Assembly (NCBI RefSeq): GCF_028023875.1
Contig: NZ_JAQIPB010000008.1
Location: 1-64,000 of the forward strand
Source: Xenophilus arseniciresistens
GTDB taxonomy: Bacteria > Pseudomonadota > Gammaproteobacteria > Burkholderiales > Burkholderiaceae_C
Direction: 5' to 3'
Length of the DNA: 64,000 nucleotides
Shown: positions 45,899 through 56,896 of the stretch, one piece after another
How the letters are laid out: every line of letters starts with the position of its first letter
Position numbering within the stretch: position 1 is the first letter of the stretch
Position numbers and translations under genes: made by a program
Notes under the pieces: model-generated
The model's database searches: none
Seen by the model: only the letters and a program-made list of their open reading frames with translations
What the model was told of the DNA's origin: nothing

Positions 45899-46695
45899 AC
45901 ACCGCGCTCGCCTCGACCTTCGAACGCGACTTCGCCGCCGCGCTGCTGGCCGATGCCGGGGCGCCCGGCCCCGCCGCGATGGCGGCGCTGCAGGCCCAGC
46001 CCGGCTTTGCCATCTACCGCAACACGGTCCACAAGGGCTGCATCGACGCGCTGGAAGCCAACTTTCCTTCGGTGCTGCGGCTGGTGGGCGTGGACTGGTT
46101 CCGCGCGGCCGCGGCACAGCATCTGCGCGCGCATCCGCCCACCGATGCCTGCCTGCTGCGCTATGGCGAAGGCTTTGCCCAGACGCTGGCCGCGCTGGCC
46201 GGCGATGACTGGCCCTACCTCGCCGGCGTGGCCATGCTCGACGCGCTCTGGACCGCCACCCACATCGCAGCCGACGCACCCGTGCTGCCGGCCGACGCGC
46301 TGGCCGCACTGGCGCCGCAGGCGCTGGCCCGCACGCGGCTGCAGCCGCATCCCACGGCCCATTGGCAGCACTTCGCGCAGTGGCCCATCCACAGCATCTG
46401 GTGGGCCAACCGCAGCGGCGACCCGGGCCTGCTGGCTGCCCTGCCCGCGCTGACATGGCAGGGCGAAGGCACGCTGCTGCTGCGCGTGGACGACGCCGTG
46501 CAGGCCGGGCCGCTCGATGCCGCGGGCTGCGCCTTGCTGGATGCCTGCGCGCAGGGCCTGTGCCTCGAAGACGCGGCCACGGCCGTGCTGCAGGCGCATC
46601 CGCAGTGCGATCTGGCGGCGCTGCTCGCGCAGTTGCTGCGTGCCGGTGCCTTCCGCGATTCCTCTCACACCCTCGAAGCGAGCCTGATGCCATGA
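45895..46695 (+). CDS. bufC: DUF2063 partner protein BufC
   Basis: A 266-residue protein with an N-terminal DUF2063 domain ([54 protein letters not shown]) and a C-terminal part rich in Ala, Asp and Trp. DUF2063 proteins work with DUF692 enzymes, as MbnC does with MbnB, probably as leader- or substrate-binding partners. The start overlaps the bufB stop as ATGA and its own stop overlaps the next gene, so stoichiometric expression is expected. Confidence 0.9.
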   Translation: MNTALASTFERDFAAALLADAGAPGPAAMAALQAQPGFAIYRNTVHKGCIDALEANFPSVLRLVGVDWFRAAAAQHLRAHPPTDACLLRYGEGFAQTLAALAGDDWPYLAGVAMLDALWTATHIAADAPVLPADALAALAPQALARTRLQPHPTAHWQHFAQWPIHSIWWANRSGDPGLLAALPALTWQGEGTLLLRVDDAVQAGPLDAAGCALLDACAQGLCLEDAATAVLQAHPQCDLAALLAQLLRAGAFRDSSHTLEASLMP

Positions 46696-47144
46696 CACCC
46701 CATGCCCCCACCACGCCCGCGCATGGCGCCCCGCTGGCCCGCCTGTTCGAACGGCTGACGCCGCACGCGCTGCTGGCCCTGGGCGCGCGCGTTGCCATCG
46801 CCGCCATCTTCTGGCGTTCGGGCCGCACCAAGGTCGAAGGCTGGCTCGACGTGAGCGACGACGCGATCGAGCTGTTCGCTAGCGAGTACCGCCTGCCCCT
46901 GCTGCCGCCCGAGCTGGCGGCGCACCTGGCGGCCTATGCCGAGCACCTGTTCCCGTTGCTGCTGGTGCTGGGCCTGTTCACGCGCGGTGCGGCGCTGGCA
47001 CTGCTGGGCATGACGCTGGTGATCCAGGTCTTCGTCTACCCCGATGCCTGGCCCACGCACCTTTCGTGGGCCGTGCTGCTGCTGTACCTGGTCGGGCGCG
47101 GCGGCGGCCGGCTCGCGCTGGACCGCGCGCTGCGCATCGCCTGA
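46692..47144 (+). CDS. bufD: DoxX-family membrane protein of the bufferin operon
   Basis: A 150-residue DoxX protein with about four transmembrane helices ([58 protein letters not shown]). DoxX genes close many DUF2282-DUF692-DUF2063 operons, but their role is not established; a redox function at the membrane has been proposed. Coupled to bufC by ATGA. Distinct from the DoxX gene at 36.6 kb. Confidence 0.85.
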   Translation: MTPHAPTTPAHGAPLARLFERLTPHALLALGARVAIAAIFWRSGRTKVEGWLDVSDDAIELFASEYRLPLLPPELAAHLAAYAEHLFPLLLVLGLFTRGAALALLGMTLVIQVFVYPDAWPTHLSWAVLLLYLVGRGGGRLALDRALRIA

Positions 47145-47169
47145 CCGGCCCTCACGCCTTTTCAGCCCC

Positions 47170-47694
47170 TCAGTCCTCAACGTGGAACTGGAAGCTCTGC
47201 TGCACCGGTGCCGGCACGCTCTGGCCTGAAGCATCGCGCGCGGCCTCGAAGCGCCAGCGCGCGAGCGCGGCCTGCACCGCCTGCGTGAACTGCGGGTGGG
47301 TCGATTGCAGGACCTGGAGATCGCGCACGCGGCCCTCGGCAGCCACGGTGAAGAGCACCTTCACCCGCCCTTCGATGCCCTGCGTGCTGAGCGCATCGGG
47401 GTATTCAGGCGCGGGTCGCACGCGCGGCTTCGGCGGCACGACCGCGACCGCCCATGCCGGCTCGGGCGGCGGCGCGGGCCGCATCGGCGGCGGCGCCTCG
47501 GGCAGCGGATAGGGCGTGACGGTGGCCTGCCCGGTCCCGCCCGGCGACGCCTCCATCTCGGGCGGCGGCGGCGCCCTCCTGGGCTGGATGCAGGCCGCCA
47601 GGCCCGCGATCAGCGCGGCGCCCGCCACGACTTTGCAGCTCCCGGTCAACCAGGCGGGCGGCCCGCTGGGGCGCGCATCAGGTCTGGCACTCAA
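47170..47694 (-). CDS. TonB C-terminal domain protein, possibly a lipoprotein
   Basis: A 174-residue protein. A hydrophobic segment at about residues 21-35 ends in LAAC, a possible lipobox (cysteine about residue 35). It is followed by a proline-rich linker (about 38-90) and a TonB C-terminal domain at about 95-174 (PEYPDALSTQGIEGRVKVLF, ALARWRFEAARDASG). Normal TonB has an inner-membrane anchor and couples ExbBD to outer-membrane receptors. If lipidated, this one would be tethered instead. It converges on the bufferin operon; a link to metal uptake is speculative. Confidence 0.75.
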   Translation of the reverse strand: MSARPDARPSGPPAWLTGSCKVVAGAALIAGLAACIQPRRAPPPPEMEASPGGTGQATVTPYPLPEAPPPMRPAPPPEPAWAVAVVPPKPRVRPAPEYPDALSTQGIEGRVKVLFTVAAEGRVRDLQVLQSTHPQFTQAVQAALARWRFEAARDASGQSVPAPVQQSFQFHVED

Positions 47695-47817
47695 GCATCA
47701 GCTCCTTCAAGAACATCAAGAGACAGGCATCGCGCAGCAGCGCAACACGAACGGCGCACGGATTCTCTACGCCGTCTGGCGCACATCGCAGCCTCGCGCT
47801 GTCTTGCCAGCCCCCGG

Positions 47818-47827
47818 AGCGATCGCT
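47818..47827. promoter_or_regulatory. 10-base palindrome upstream of the URC-like operon
   Basis: AGCGATCGCT is a perfect palindrome 25 nt before the start of the URC1-like gene, in an otherwise plain 158-nt gap between divergent genes. It could be an operator, but the sequence is also compatible with chance in GC-rich DNA. Confidence 0.3.
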
Positions 47828-47852
47828 ACATTGTGTTTTTTGAGGGGTCTCC

Positions 47853-49159
<1,307 letters not shown>

Positions 49160-49163
<4 letters not shown>

Positions 49164-50569
49164 CGCGCGGCGACTACGGACTGGACCCGGCGCGGCCCAC
49201 GCGCGACCCCGCGGTGCGCAGCGCCAACGCCCAAGGCGAGGTGGACCCGCGCATGGACCTGCTGCACAACGCCGAGCAACCCGCGGGCGCCGCCGCGCTG
49301 CTGCGCACCACGGCCGAGATCCGGCGCCGCGCGCGGGCCCTGCTGGCGCGGGCCCGGCGCGGCGAATCGAAGTGGTTCCGCGTGGCCGATGCCAACGCGC
49401 TGGAAGACGCCGCGCGCGAGGTGGCCGAGGTCACGCGCAACCGCTACGGCTGGCAGCCCATTCCGTACCACAGCCGCTGGCGCCATTTCGAGGCCGGCGG
49501 CATCGACCGCCTGGGCGAACTGAACCGCCGCCTGGCCGACCAGAGCGCGCACGCGCGCGCCAAGGCGCACATCGACCTGGTGCTGGTCAGCGTGCTGCTG
49601 GACGCCGGCGCCGGCCCCACCTGGAAGTACCACGAAGCAGGCAGCGGCCAGGTCTTCGCGCGTTCCGAAGGGCTGGGCGTGGCGAGCTACCACGCCTTCA
49701 TGGCGGGGCTGTTCTCGTCCGACCCGCAGCGGCCGCTGCAGGCCGACGCGGCCGGCCTGCGCGGGCTGGTGTCCGCCCGGCTGGCCCAGGCCTTCCAGGT
49801 CAGCGAGAACAACCCGCTGGTGGGCATGGCCGGCCGCACCGGGCTGCTGCGCCGGCTGGGTGAGGTGATGGCCGAGCAGCCCGAGGTCTTCGGCGTCGAA
49901 CAGCAGCGCCCCGGTGGCCTGTTCGATGCCCTGGTCTCGCCCGACGGCGTGGAGGTGCCGCCCACGGCCACCGTGCGGGCGCACGAAATCCTGACGCAGT
50001 TGCTGCAGTCGCTGTCGGCCATCTGGCCCGCGGCCAACCGCATTGACAGCCTGGCCGCCGACGGCAGCGATCTGCTGCCCGGCCCCGCCGATCCGGCGCT
50101 GCTGCTGGGCGACTGCTGGCGGCACAGCGCCGTCGAAGGCCCCGGGCTGAGCAATGGCTGGATGCCCTTCCACAAGCTCTCGCAGTGGCTGAGCTATTCG
50201 CTGATCGAACCCTTCGAGGCCGGTGGCGCGAAGGTGGAGGGGCTGGACCAGCTCACGGCCCTGCCCGAATACCGCAACGGCGGCCTGCTGCTGGACGCGG
50301 GCGTGCTGCTGCCCACCGACCCGGCCCTGCTGCAGCGCCAATGGCATGCGGGCGACGAGTTCATCGTGGAATGGCGCGCGCTGACCGTGGCGCTGCTCGA
50401 TGAACTGGCACCGCTGGTGCGCCACAAGCTGGGGGCCAGCGAAGCCGAGCTGCCGCTGGCCTGTGTGCTGGAAGGCGGCACCTGGGCCGCCGGCCGCGTG
50501 CTGGCCGAGCGGGCGCGCAAGGGCGGGGGGCCGCCGCTGCAGATCGTGAGTGACGGCACGGTTTTCTGA
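49160..50569 (+). CDS. DUF1688 protein, URC4-like
   Basis: A 469-residue DUF1688 protein ([80 protein letters not shown]). The yeast homologue URC4 is essential in the URC pyrimidine-degradation pathway, but its reaction is not defined. Full length, no membrane segment. Translationally coupled to the URC1-like gene by ATGA and followed by upp, the same trio that makes up the yeast pathway. Family assignment is solid; the biochemical role is open. Confidence 0.85.
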
Positions 50570-50624
50570 GCCGCAAGGCTGGCAAACTCGGCGCATCCAT
50601 TCCCCTTTTTCTTCCTCAGAAGCC

Positions 50625-51254
<630 letters not shown>

Positions 51255-51279
51255 GCCTGGGCACTGACACCCCCGGGGG

Positions 51280-51317
51280 CCTGCGCCGGCAGGCACCTTT
51301 CATGCTTGTGCCTGCCG
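51280..51317 (+). promoter_or_regulatory. Mutually exclusive hairpins upstream of the BMP transporter
   Basis: Two stems share the segment 51289-51295. The first is GCCTGC (51280-51285) with GCAGGC (51290-51295), loop GCCG. The second is a perfect 9-base stem GGCAGGCAC (51289-51297) with GTGCCTGCC (51309-51317). A third palindrome CCCCCGGGGG (51271-51280) precedes. The element fills the gap between upp and the binding-protein gene, 10 nt before its Shine-Dalgarno. It could be an attenuator, a small-molecule-sensing leader, or an upp terminator. Confidence 0.5.
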
Positions 51318-51336
51318 CATCCACAAGGAGAAAAAG

Positions 51337-52344
51337 ATGATCCAACGCCGCCCCCTGATCCTCGGCGCTGCCGCCCTCGCCGGCCTGGCCGCGCTGGGCC
51401 TGCCGCAACTGGCCTTCGCGCAGGGCGCCAGCAAGCTCAAGGTCGCCGCCGTCTACACCGTGCCTTTCGAGCAGCAATGGGTGGGCCGCATCCACAAGGC
51501 GCTCAAGGCTGCCGAGGCGCGCGGCGAGATCGAATACAAGGCCACCGAGAACGTGGCCAACGCCGACTACGAGCGCGTGATGCGCGAGTACGCCACGGCC
51601 GGCCACCAGCTGATCGTGGGTGAGGCCTTTGCCGTGGAGGCGGCGGCCCGCAAGGTCGCGCGCGACTTCCCCAAGACGCAGTTCCTCATGGGCAGCTCGG
51701 GCAAGCCGCAGGCGCCCAACTTCAGCGTCTTCGACAACTACATCCAGGAGCCGGCCTACCTGAGCGGCATGCTGGCCGGCGGCATGACCAAGTCGAACAA
51801 GATCGGCCTGGTCGGCGGCTTCCCGATCCCCGAGGTGAACCGGCTGATGCACGCCTTCATGGCCGGCGCGAAGGAAGTGAATCCCAAGGTGGAGTTCACC
51901 GTCACCTTCATCAACAGCTGGTTCGATCCGCCCAAGGCCAAGGAAGCGGCCTTCGCCATGGTCGACAAGGGCGTGGACCTGCTCTACGCCGAGCGCTTCG
52001 GCGTGAGCGACGCGGCCAAGGAGCGCAAGGTGCTGGCGATCGGCAACGTGATCGACACGCAGCCCCAGTACCCCGACACGGTGGTCGCTTCGGCCCTGTG
52101 GCACATGGAGCCCACCATCGACCGCGCGCTCAAGCTGGTTGGCAACGGCCAGTTCAAGGCCGAGGAATACGGCATGTACTCGAACATGAAATACAAGGGC
52201 TCTAGCCTGTCGCCGCTGGGCACCTTCGAGAAGAAGGTGCCGGCCGAGCTGGTGGCGCGCGTGAAGGCCCGCGAGGCCGAGATCCTGGGCGGCAAGTTCA
52301 CCGTCAAGATCGACGACAGCCAGCCCAGGTCCACGGCCCGATGA
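51337..52344 (+). CDS. BMP-family ABC transporter substrate-binding protein
   Basis: A 335-residue BMP/Med/PnrA-type periplasmic binding protein. Its leader MIQRRPLILGAAALAGLAAL has a twin arginine and is cleaved near AFA-Q. The mature fold includes YTVPFEQQWVGRIHKALK and IGLVGGFPIPEVNRLMHAFM. BMP proteins bind nucleosides or nucleobases for import. It leads an ABC operon (nucleosidase, ATPase, two permeases) right after upp, so the ligand is likely a pyrimidine or purine base or nucleoside. AAGGAG precedes the ATG. Confidence 0.87.
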   Translation: MIQRRPLILGAAALAGLAALGLPQLAFAQGASKLKVAAVYTVPFEQQWVGRIHKALKAAEARGEIEYKATENVANADYERVMREYATAGHQLIVGEAFAVEAAARKVARDFPKTQFLMGSSGKPQAPNFSVFDNYIQEPAYLSGMLAGGMTKSNKIGLVGGFPIPEVNRLMHAFMAGAKEVNPKVEFTVTFINSWFDPPKAKEAAFAMVDKGVDLLYAERFGVSDAAKERKVLAIGNVIDTQPQYPDTVVASALWHMEPTIDRALKLVGNGQFKAEEYGMYSNMKYKGSSLSPLGTFEKKVPAELVARVKAREAEILGGKFTVKIDDSQPRSTAR

Positions 52345-53291
52345 GCGGCCGCAGGATGAAGAACTGGTGCGCGCGTGCGGGCGCGGCCCTGCTGCTGAGT
52401 GCGGCCCTGGCCGGCTGCGCCACCGTGGGCCCGGCCGAGGGCACAAGGCTCGACACAACGCCGCGCGTGGCCGTCATGTCGGCCTTCGCGCCCGAGCTGG
52501 TGCTGCTGCAAAAGAAGCTGCAGGACTCGCGCACGTACAGCATCAACGGGGTGGCATTCCACACCGGCACCCTCGAAGGCAAGCCCGTGCTGCTGTTCCT
52601 CTCGGGCATCAGCATGACCAATGCGACCATGAACACGCAGCTCGCGCTGGACCGCTTCAAGGTCAGCCATGTGGTGTTCAGCGGCATCGCGGGCGGCGTG
52701 AACCCCGGCCTCTCGATTGGCGACGTGACGGTGCCGGCGCAGTGGGGCCAGTACCTCGAAGTGCTGATGGCGCGCGAAGCGGCGCCGGGGCGCTACGAGA
52801 AGCCGCCCTTCATCAGCGACGCGAACCTGCCCAACTTCGGATTCATGTTCCCGCGCGGGGTGGAATTCCGCTCCGCCGCGCAGCCCGGCATCACGCGCAA
52901 GTTCTGGTTCGAGGTGGATGCAGGCATGCTGGAAGCCGCCCGCCGCATGAAGGTCGACCTGGCCGCCTGCGTGGCCGGCACCTGCCTCAAGCAGGCCCCC
53001 AAGCTCGTGGTCGGCGGCAATGGCGTGTCGGGCCAGGCCTTCATGGACAACAAGGCCTTCCGTGAATACACCTTCGCCACCTTCCAGGCCAATGTGGTGG
53101 ACATGGAGACCGCGGCCGTGGGCATGGTGGCACACAGCAACGGCGTGCCCTACCTGGCTTTCCGCTCGCTCAGCGACCTGGCCGGCGGCGGCGAAGGCGC
53201 CAATGAAATGGGCACCTTCATGAAGCTGGCGGCCGACAACTCGGCCCAGGTGCTGCTGGCTTTCCTGGCGCAATGGCAGAGCCGGCCCTGA
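52341..53291 (+). CDS. Lipoprotein phosphorylase-superfamily nucleosidase
   Basis: A 316-residue PNP/UDP (MTAN-like) nucleosidase with a lipoprotein signal (lipobox LAGC, cysteine about residue 26). Core motifs are GIAGGVNPGLSIGDVTVPAQ, the catalytic VVDMETAAVGMVA and FRSLSDLAGG. Classical MTA/SAH nucleosidase is cytosolic; this one is exported and sits inside an ABC importer operon. It most likely splits nucleosides in the periplasm so that the freed base can be bound and imported. Substrate is not known. Its start overlaps the binding-protein stop; its end overlaps the ATPase gene. Confidence 0.83.
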   Translation: MSGRRMKNWCARAGAALLLSAALAGCATVGPAEGTRLDTTPRVAVMSAFAPELVLLQKKLQDSRTYSINGVAFHTGTLEGKPVLLFLSGISMTNATMNTQLALDRFKVSHVVFSGIAGGVNPGLSIGDVTVPAQWGQYLEVLMAREAAPGRYEKPPFISDANLPNFGFMFPRGVEFRSAAQPGITRKFWFEVDAGMLEAARRMKVDLAACVAGTCLKQAPKLVVGGNGVSGQAFMDNKAFREYTFATFQANVVDMETAAVGMVAHSNGVPYLAFRSLSDLAGGGEGANEMGTFMKLAADNSAQVLLAFLAQWQSRP

Positions 53292-54835
53292 ATGCCGACG
53301 GGCCGGTGCTGCGGCTGACGGGCATCAGCAAGCGCTTCGGGGCACTGCAGGCCAATGACGGCATCTCGCTGCAGCTGCATGCCGGCGAGGTGCTGGCCCT
53401 GCTGGGCGAAAACGGCGCCGGCAAATCCACCCTGATGTCCATCCTCTTTGGCCACTACACGGCCGATGCCGGGCAGATCGAGGTCTTCGGCCGGCCGCTG
53501 GCGCCGGGCAACCCGCGCGCCGCATTGGCCGCGGGCATCGGCATGGTGCACCAGCACTTCGCGTTGGCCGACAACCTCAGCGTGCTCGACAACGTGATGC
53601 TGGGCAGCGAGCCGCTGTGGCAGCCCTTCTCGCGCCGCGCGGCCGGGCGCAGGAAGCTGCTGGCCGTGGCGCAGCAGTTCGGCCTGCCGGTGCAGCCCGA
53701 TGCGCGCGTGGCCGGCCTCTCGGTGGGCGAGCGCCAGCGTGTGGAGATCCTCAAGGCCTTGTACCGGGGCGCGCGCATCCTCATCCTCGACGAGCCCACG
53801 GCCGTGCTCACGCCGCAGGAAAGCGAGGCCCTGTTCCAGACCCTGGCCCAGATGGTGGCGCAGGGCCTGGCCATCATCTTCATCAGCCACAAGCTGCCCG
53901 AAGTGCTGCGCGTGTCGCAGCGCGTGGCCGTGCTGCGGCAGGGGCGGCTGGTGGCGCAGGCGCCCACGGCCGGCTGCACGCAGGCCCGGCTCGCGCAGTG
54001 GATGGTGGGCCATGCGGTGGACGCGCCGCAGCGCCAGCGCGCGCAGGCCGTCGGCGAGCTGGTGTGCGCGCTGGACGACATCCACACCACCGGCAGCGGC
54101 CATGACCGGCTGCGCGGCCTGTCGCTGCAATTGCGCGCGGGCGAGATCGTGGCCATCGCGGGCGTGTCGGGCAACGGCCAGGTGGCGCTGGCCGAACTGC
54201 TCAGCGGCACGCGCCGCGCCGTGGCCGGCCAGGCGCGGCTGCACGGCCAGGCGCTGCCGCCCTCGCCCGCCCTGCTGACCCAGCGCGGCGTGGCACGCAT
54301 TCCCGAGGACCGCCATGGCACGGGCGTGATCGGCGATCTGTCCGTGTGGGAAAACGCGGTGGCGGAACGGCTGCGCGGCCCGGTTTTCTCGCGCCCCCTG
54401 CTGCCGGGCCTGCGCGGCCTGCGGCAGCGCGCGGCGCGTGCGCACGCCCAGCGCATCGTCAGCACCTATGACGTGCGCGGCGGCGGCCTTCAGGCGCCCG
54501 CGCGCAGCCTGTCGGGCGGCAACATGCAGAAGCTGATTCTGGGGCGCGCGTTGATGGTGCCTGCTTCCACCCGGCAGCCCGGGCCCGCACTCATCGTGGC
54601 GCATCAACCAACCTGGGGCCTGGACATCGGGGCGGTGGCCTTTGTGCAGCAGCAATTGATCGCCGCACGCGATGCAGGCGCGGCCGTGCTGCTGATCTCC
54701 GACGACCTCGACGAGGTGCTGGCCTTGGGCGACCGCGTGGCCGTGATGCATGACGGCCGGCTCAGCCCCGCGCGCGCCGCGCACGAATGGACGCGCGAGG
54801 CCATCGGCCTGGCCATGGCCGGCAGCGCGGCATGA
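53273..54835 (+). CDS. ABC transporter ATPase with two ABC domains
   Basis: A 520-residue double ATPase of the YufO/RbsA type. The first domain has Walker A GENGAGKST (about residue 46), signature LSVGERQRVEI and Walker B ILILDEPTAV. The second has a degenerate Walker A (GVSGNGQ) and signature LSGGNMQKLIL. Such asymmetry is normal for this class, where one site hydrolyses ATP. It powers the BMP importer with the two permeases downstream. The ATG at 53273 overlaps the nucleosidase by 19 nt; a GTG at 53306 would avoid that. Confidence 0.9.
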   Translation: MAEPALNADGPVLRLTGISKRFGALQANDGISLQLHAGEVLALLGENGAGKSTLMSILFGHYTADAGQIEVFGRPLAPGNPRAALAAGIGMVHQHFALADNLSVLDNVMLGSEPLWQPFSRRAAGRRKLLAVAQQFGLPVQPDARVAGLSVGERQRVEILKALYRGARILILDEPTAVLTPQESEALFQTLAQMVAQGLAIIFISHKLPEVLRVSQRVAVLRQGRLVAQAPTAGCTQARLAQWMVGHAVDAPQRQRAQAVGELVCALDDIHTTGSGHDRLRGLSLQLRAGEIVAIAGVSGNGQVALAELLSGTRRAVAGQARLHGQALPPSPALLTQRGVARIPEDRHGTGVIGDLSVWENAVAERLRGPVFSRPLLPGLRGLRQRAARAHAQRIVSTYDVRGGGLQAPARSLSGGNMQKLILGRALMVPASTRQPGPALIVAHQPTWGLDIGAVAFVQQQLIAARDAGAAVLLISDDLDEVLALGDRVAVMHDGRLSPARAAHEWTREAIGLAMAGSAA

Positions 54836-55893
54836 GGCTGGAACGTCGCCACCAGACTTCGCGCCTGGCGCTGCTGCTGGCGCCGCTGGGCGCCGTTGCG
54901 TTCACCCTGCTCATCAGCAGCCTGCTGGTGATGTGGGCCGGCGCGCCCGTGGGCCGCACCTACGCGCTGCTGCTGGCGGGCGGCTTCGGCTCGGTCTTCG
55001 CCTGGAGCGAGACGCTCACGCGCGCCGTTCCGCTGATGCTCACGGGCCTGGCCGTGGCCGTGGCCTTCCGGGCGCGGCTGTTCAACATCGGCGCCGAGGG
55101 GCAGCTGTACGCAGGCGCCGTCGCCGCCGTGGCGGTGGGCGGCATGCATGGCGGCACGGGGCTCGAATGGCCGCTGTGGCTGCTCTTTGCGGCCATGATG
55201 CTGGCGGCGGCCCTGGCCGGTGCCTTGTTGCTGCTGGGCCCGGCGCTGATGAAGAGCCGGCTGGGCGTGGACGAGGTGGTGACCACCCTGCTGCTGAACT
55301 TCATCGTGCTGCTGGGCGTGGGCGCCCTGCTCGACGGCCCCATGAAGGATCCGCTGGCCATGGGCTGGCCGCAGAGCGTGGGCCTGCAGCCCGCGCTGGA
55401 ACTGTCCAGGCTGGTGGCGCAGACGCGCGTGCACACCGGCCTGCTGTGGGCCCTGGCGCTGGCGCTGCTGGTGTGGGCGCTGCTGCGGCACACGGTGCTG
55501 GGCTTCGACATCCGCGCGCTGGGCGCCAACAGCCGCGCCGCCGCCTTCGCGGGTGTGCCCGTCACCCGCACGATGGTGCTCACGGCCCTGCTTTCGGGCG
55601 CGCTGGCCGGCCTGGCCGGCGCCATCGAGGTGGCGGGCCGCGCCAGCTACCTCACGCTGGACATGTCGCCCGGCTACGGCTACACGGGCATCGTCATCGC
55701 CATGCTGGCCGGGCTGCACCCGCTGGGGGTGGTGCTGGCCGCGGTCTTCGTGGCCGGCGTGCTGGTGGGCGCCGACAGCATGAGCCGCGCCATCGGCGTG
55801 CCCAGCTACATCGCCGATGTGATCGTGGCCACGGCGCTGCTTTCGGTGCTGGTGGCCACACTGCTGGCCCAGTACCGCCTGCGCTGGAAGTGA
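54832..55893 (+). CDS. ABC transporter permease (YufP/BMP type), first subunit
   Basis: A 353-residue BPD_transp_2 permease with eight to ten transmembrane helices (LLLAPLGAVAFTLLISSLLV, FRARLFNIGAEGQLYAGAVA, LSGALAGLAGAIEVAGRASY). The FNIGAEGQ motif is typical of nucleoside-type importers. It pairs with the permease just downstream to form the channel. ATG 54832 overlaps the ATPase stop. Confidence 0.9.
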   Translation: MRLERRHQTSRLALLLAPLGAVAFTLLISSLLVMWAGAPVGRTYALLLAGGFGSVFAWSETLTRAVPLMLTGLAVAVAFRARLFNIGAEGQLYAGAVAAVAVGGMHGGTGLEWPLWLLFAAMMLAAALAGALLLLGPALMKSRLGVDEVVTTLLLNFIVLLGVGALLDGPMKDPLAMGWPQSVGLQPALELSRLVAQTRVHTGLLWALALALLVWALLRHTVLGFDIRALGANSRAAAFAGVPVTRTMVLTALLSGALAGLAGAIEVAGRASYLTLDMSPGYGYTGIVIAMLAGLHPLGVVLAAVFVAGVLVGADSMSRAIGVPSYIADVIVATALLSVLVATLLAQYRLRWK

Positions 55894-55900
55894 GAGCGGC

Positions 55901-56824
55901 GTGAGCGAACTCCTCGACATCCTCGCCAACCCGGCCTACTGGATCGCCGTGCTGCGCATTGCCACGCCGCTGCTGCTGGGCACCTTGGGTGTGCTGCTGT
56001 GCGAGCGCGCGGGCGTGCTGAACCTGGGCATCGAAGGGATCATGGTGGCCGGTGCCTTCACGGGCTGGCTGGCCGTGTATGCGGGCTGGCCGCTGTGGGC
56101 CGGCGTGGGCGTGGCGGCGCTGGCCGGCGCGCTGTTCGGGCTGCTGCATGCCCTGCTCACGGTGGGCCTGGCGCTGTCGCAGCATGTCTCGGGCCTGGGC
56201 ATCACGCTGCTGGCCACGGCGCTGGCCTACTACGGCTACCGCGTGAGCTTTCCCAAGGTGAGCGAGCCGCCCACGGTGCTGCCCTTCGCCGCCATGGACT
56301 GGCTGCCCATCCCGGTGCTGCAGGCGCAGACGCCGCTGACCCTGCTGGCGCTGCTGCTGGTGCCGCTGCTGGCCTGGCTGCTGGCGCGCACGCCCGCGGG
56401 CCTGGCGCTGCGCATGGTGGGCGAGAACCCGCAAGCCGCAGAAAGCCAGGGCATCCCGGTCGCGGCCACGCGCACCGCGGCCATCGTGGCCGGTTCTGCG
56501 CTGATGGGCGTGGCCGGCAGCTTCCTCACGCTCTCGGCCTTCAACGCCTTCTTCTTCAACATGGTCAACGGGCGCGGCTGGATCTGCGTGGCGCTGGTGG
56601 TCTTTGCCTCGTGGCGACCCGGCAAGGCGCTGCTGGGTGCGCTGCTGTTTGCCATCTTCGATGCGCTGCAACTGCGGCTGCAGCAGTCGGGCCAGGCCGT
56701 GCTGCCCTACCAGCTGTACTTGATGCTGCCCTATGCGCTGTCGATCCTGGCGCTGGTGCTGGTGGCGCGCAAGGCCGCCTATCCGCAGGCGCTCATGAAG
56801 CCCTACCGCAAGGGGGAGCGTTGA
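55901..56824 (+). CDS. ABC transporter permease (YufQ/BMP type), second subunit
   Basis: A 307-residue BPD_transp_2 permease with about eight helices (LRIATPLLLGTLGVLLCERA, LNLGIEGIMVAGAFTGWLAV, FNAFFFNMVNGRGWICVALV). It is the shorter member of the usual permease pair. The start is GTG 55901, 7 nt after the first permease stop. The operon layout (binding protein, nucleosidase, ATPase, permease, permease) matches nucleoside importers plus one added enzyme. Confidence 0.9.
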   Translation: MSELLDILANPAYWIAVLRIATPLLLGTLGVLLCERAGVLNLGIEGIMVAGAFTGWLAVYAGWPLWAGVGVAALAGALFGLLHALLTVGLALSQHVSGLGITLLATALAYYGYRVSFPKVSEPPTVLPFAAMDWLPIPVLQAQTPLTLLALLLVPLLAWLLARTPAGLALRMVGENPQAAESQGIPVAATRTAAIVAGSALMGVAGSFLTLSAFNAFFFNMVNGRGWICVALVVFASWRPGKALLGALLFAIFDALQLRLQQSGQAVLPYQLYLMLPYALSILALVLVARKAAYPQALMKPYRKGER

Positions 56825-56896
56825 GCAAACGGACAAAGGCGGCGGGCGTGTAGGCTTGGGGCGTTGCAGACCCTGTTTCTCACGGAGACTTCTTTC

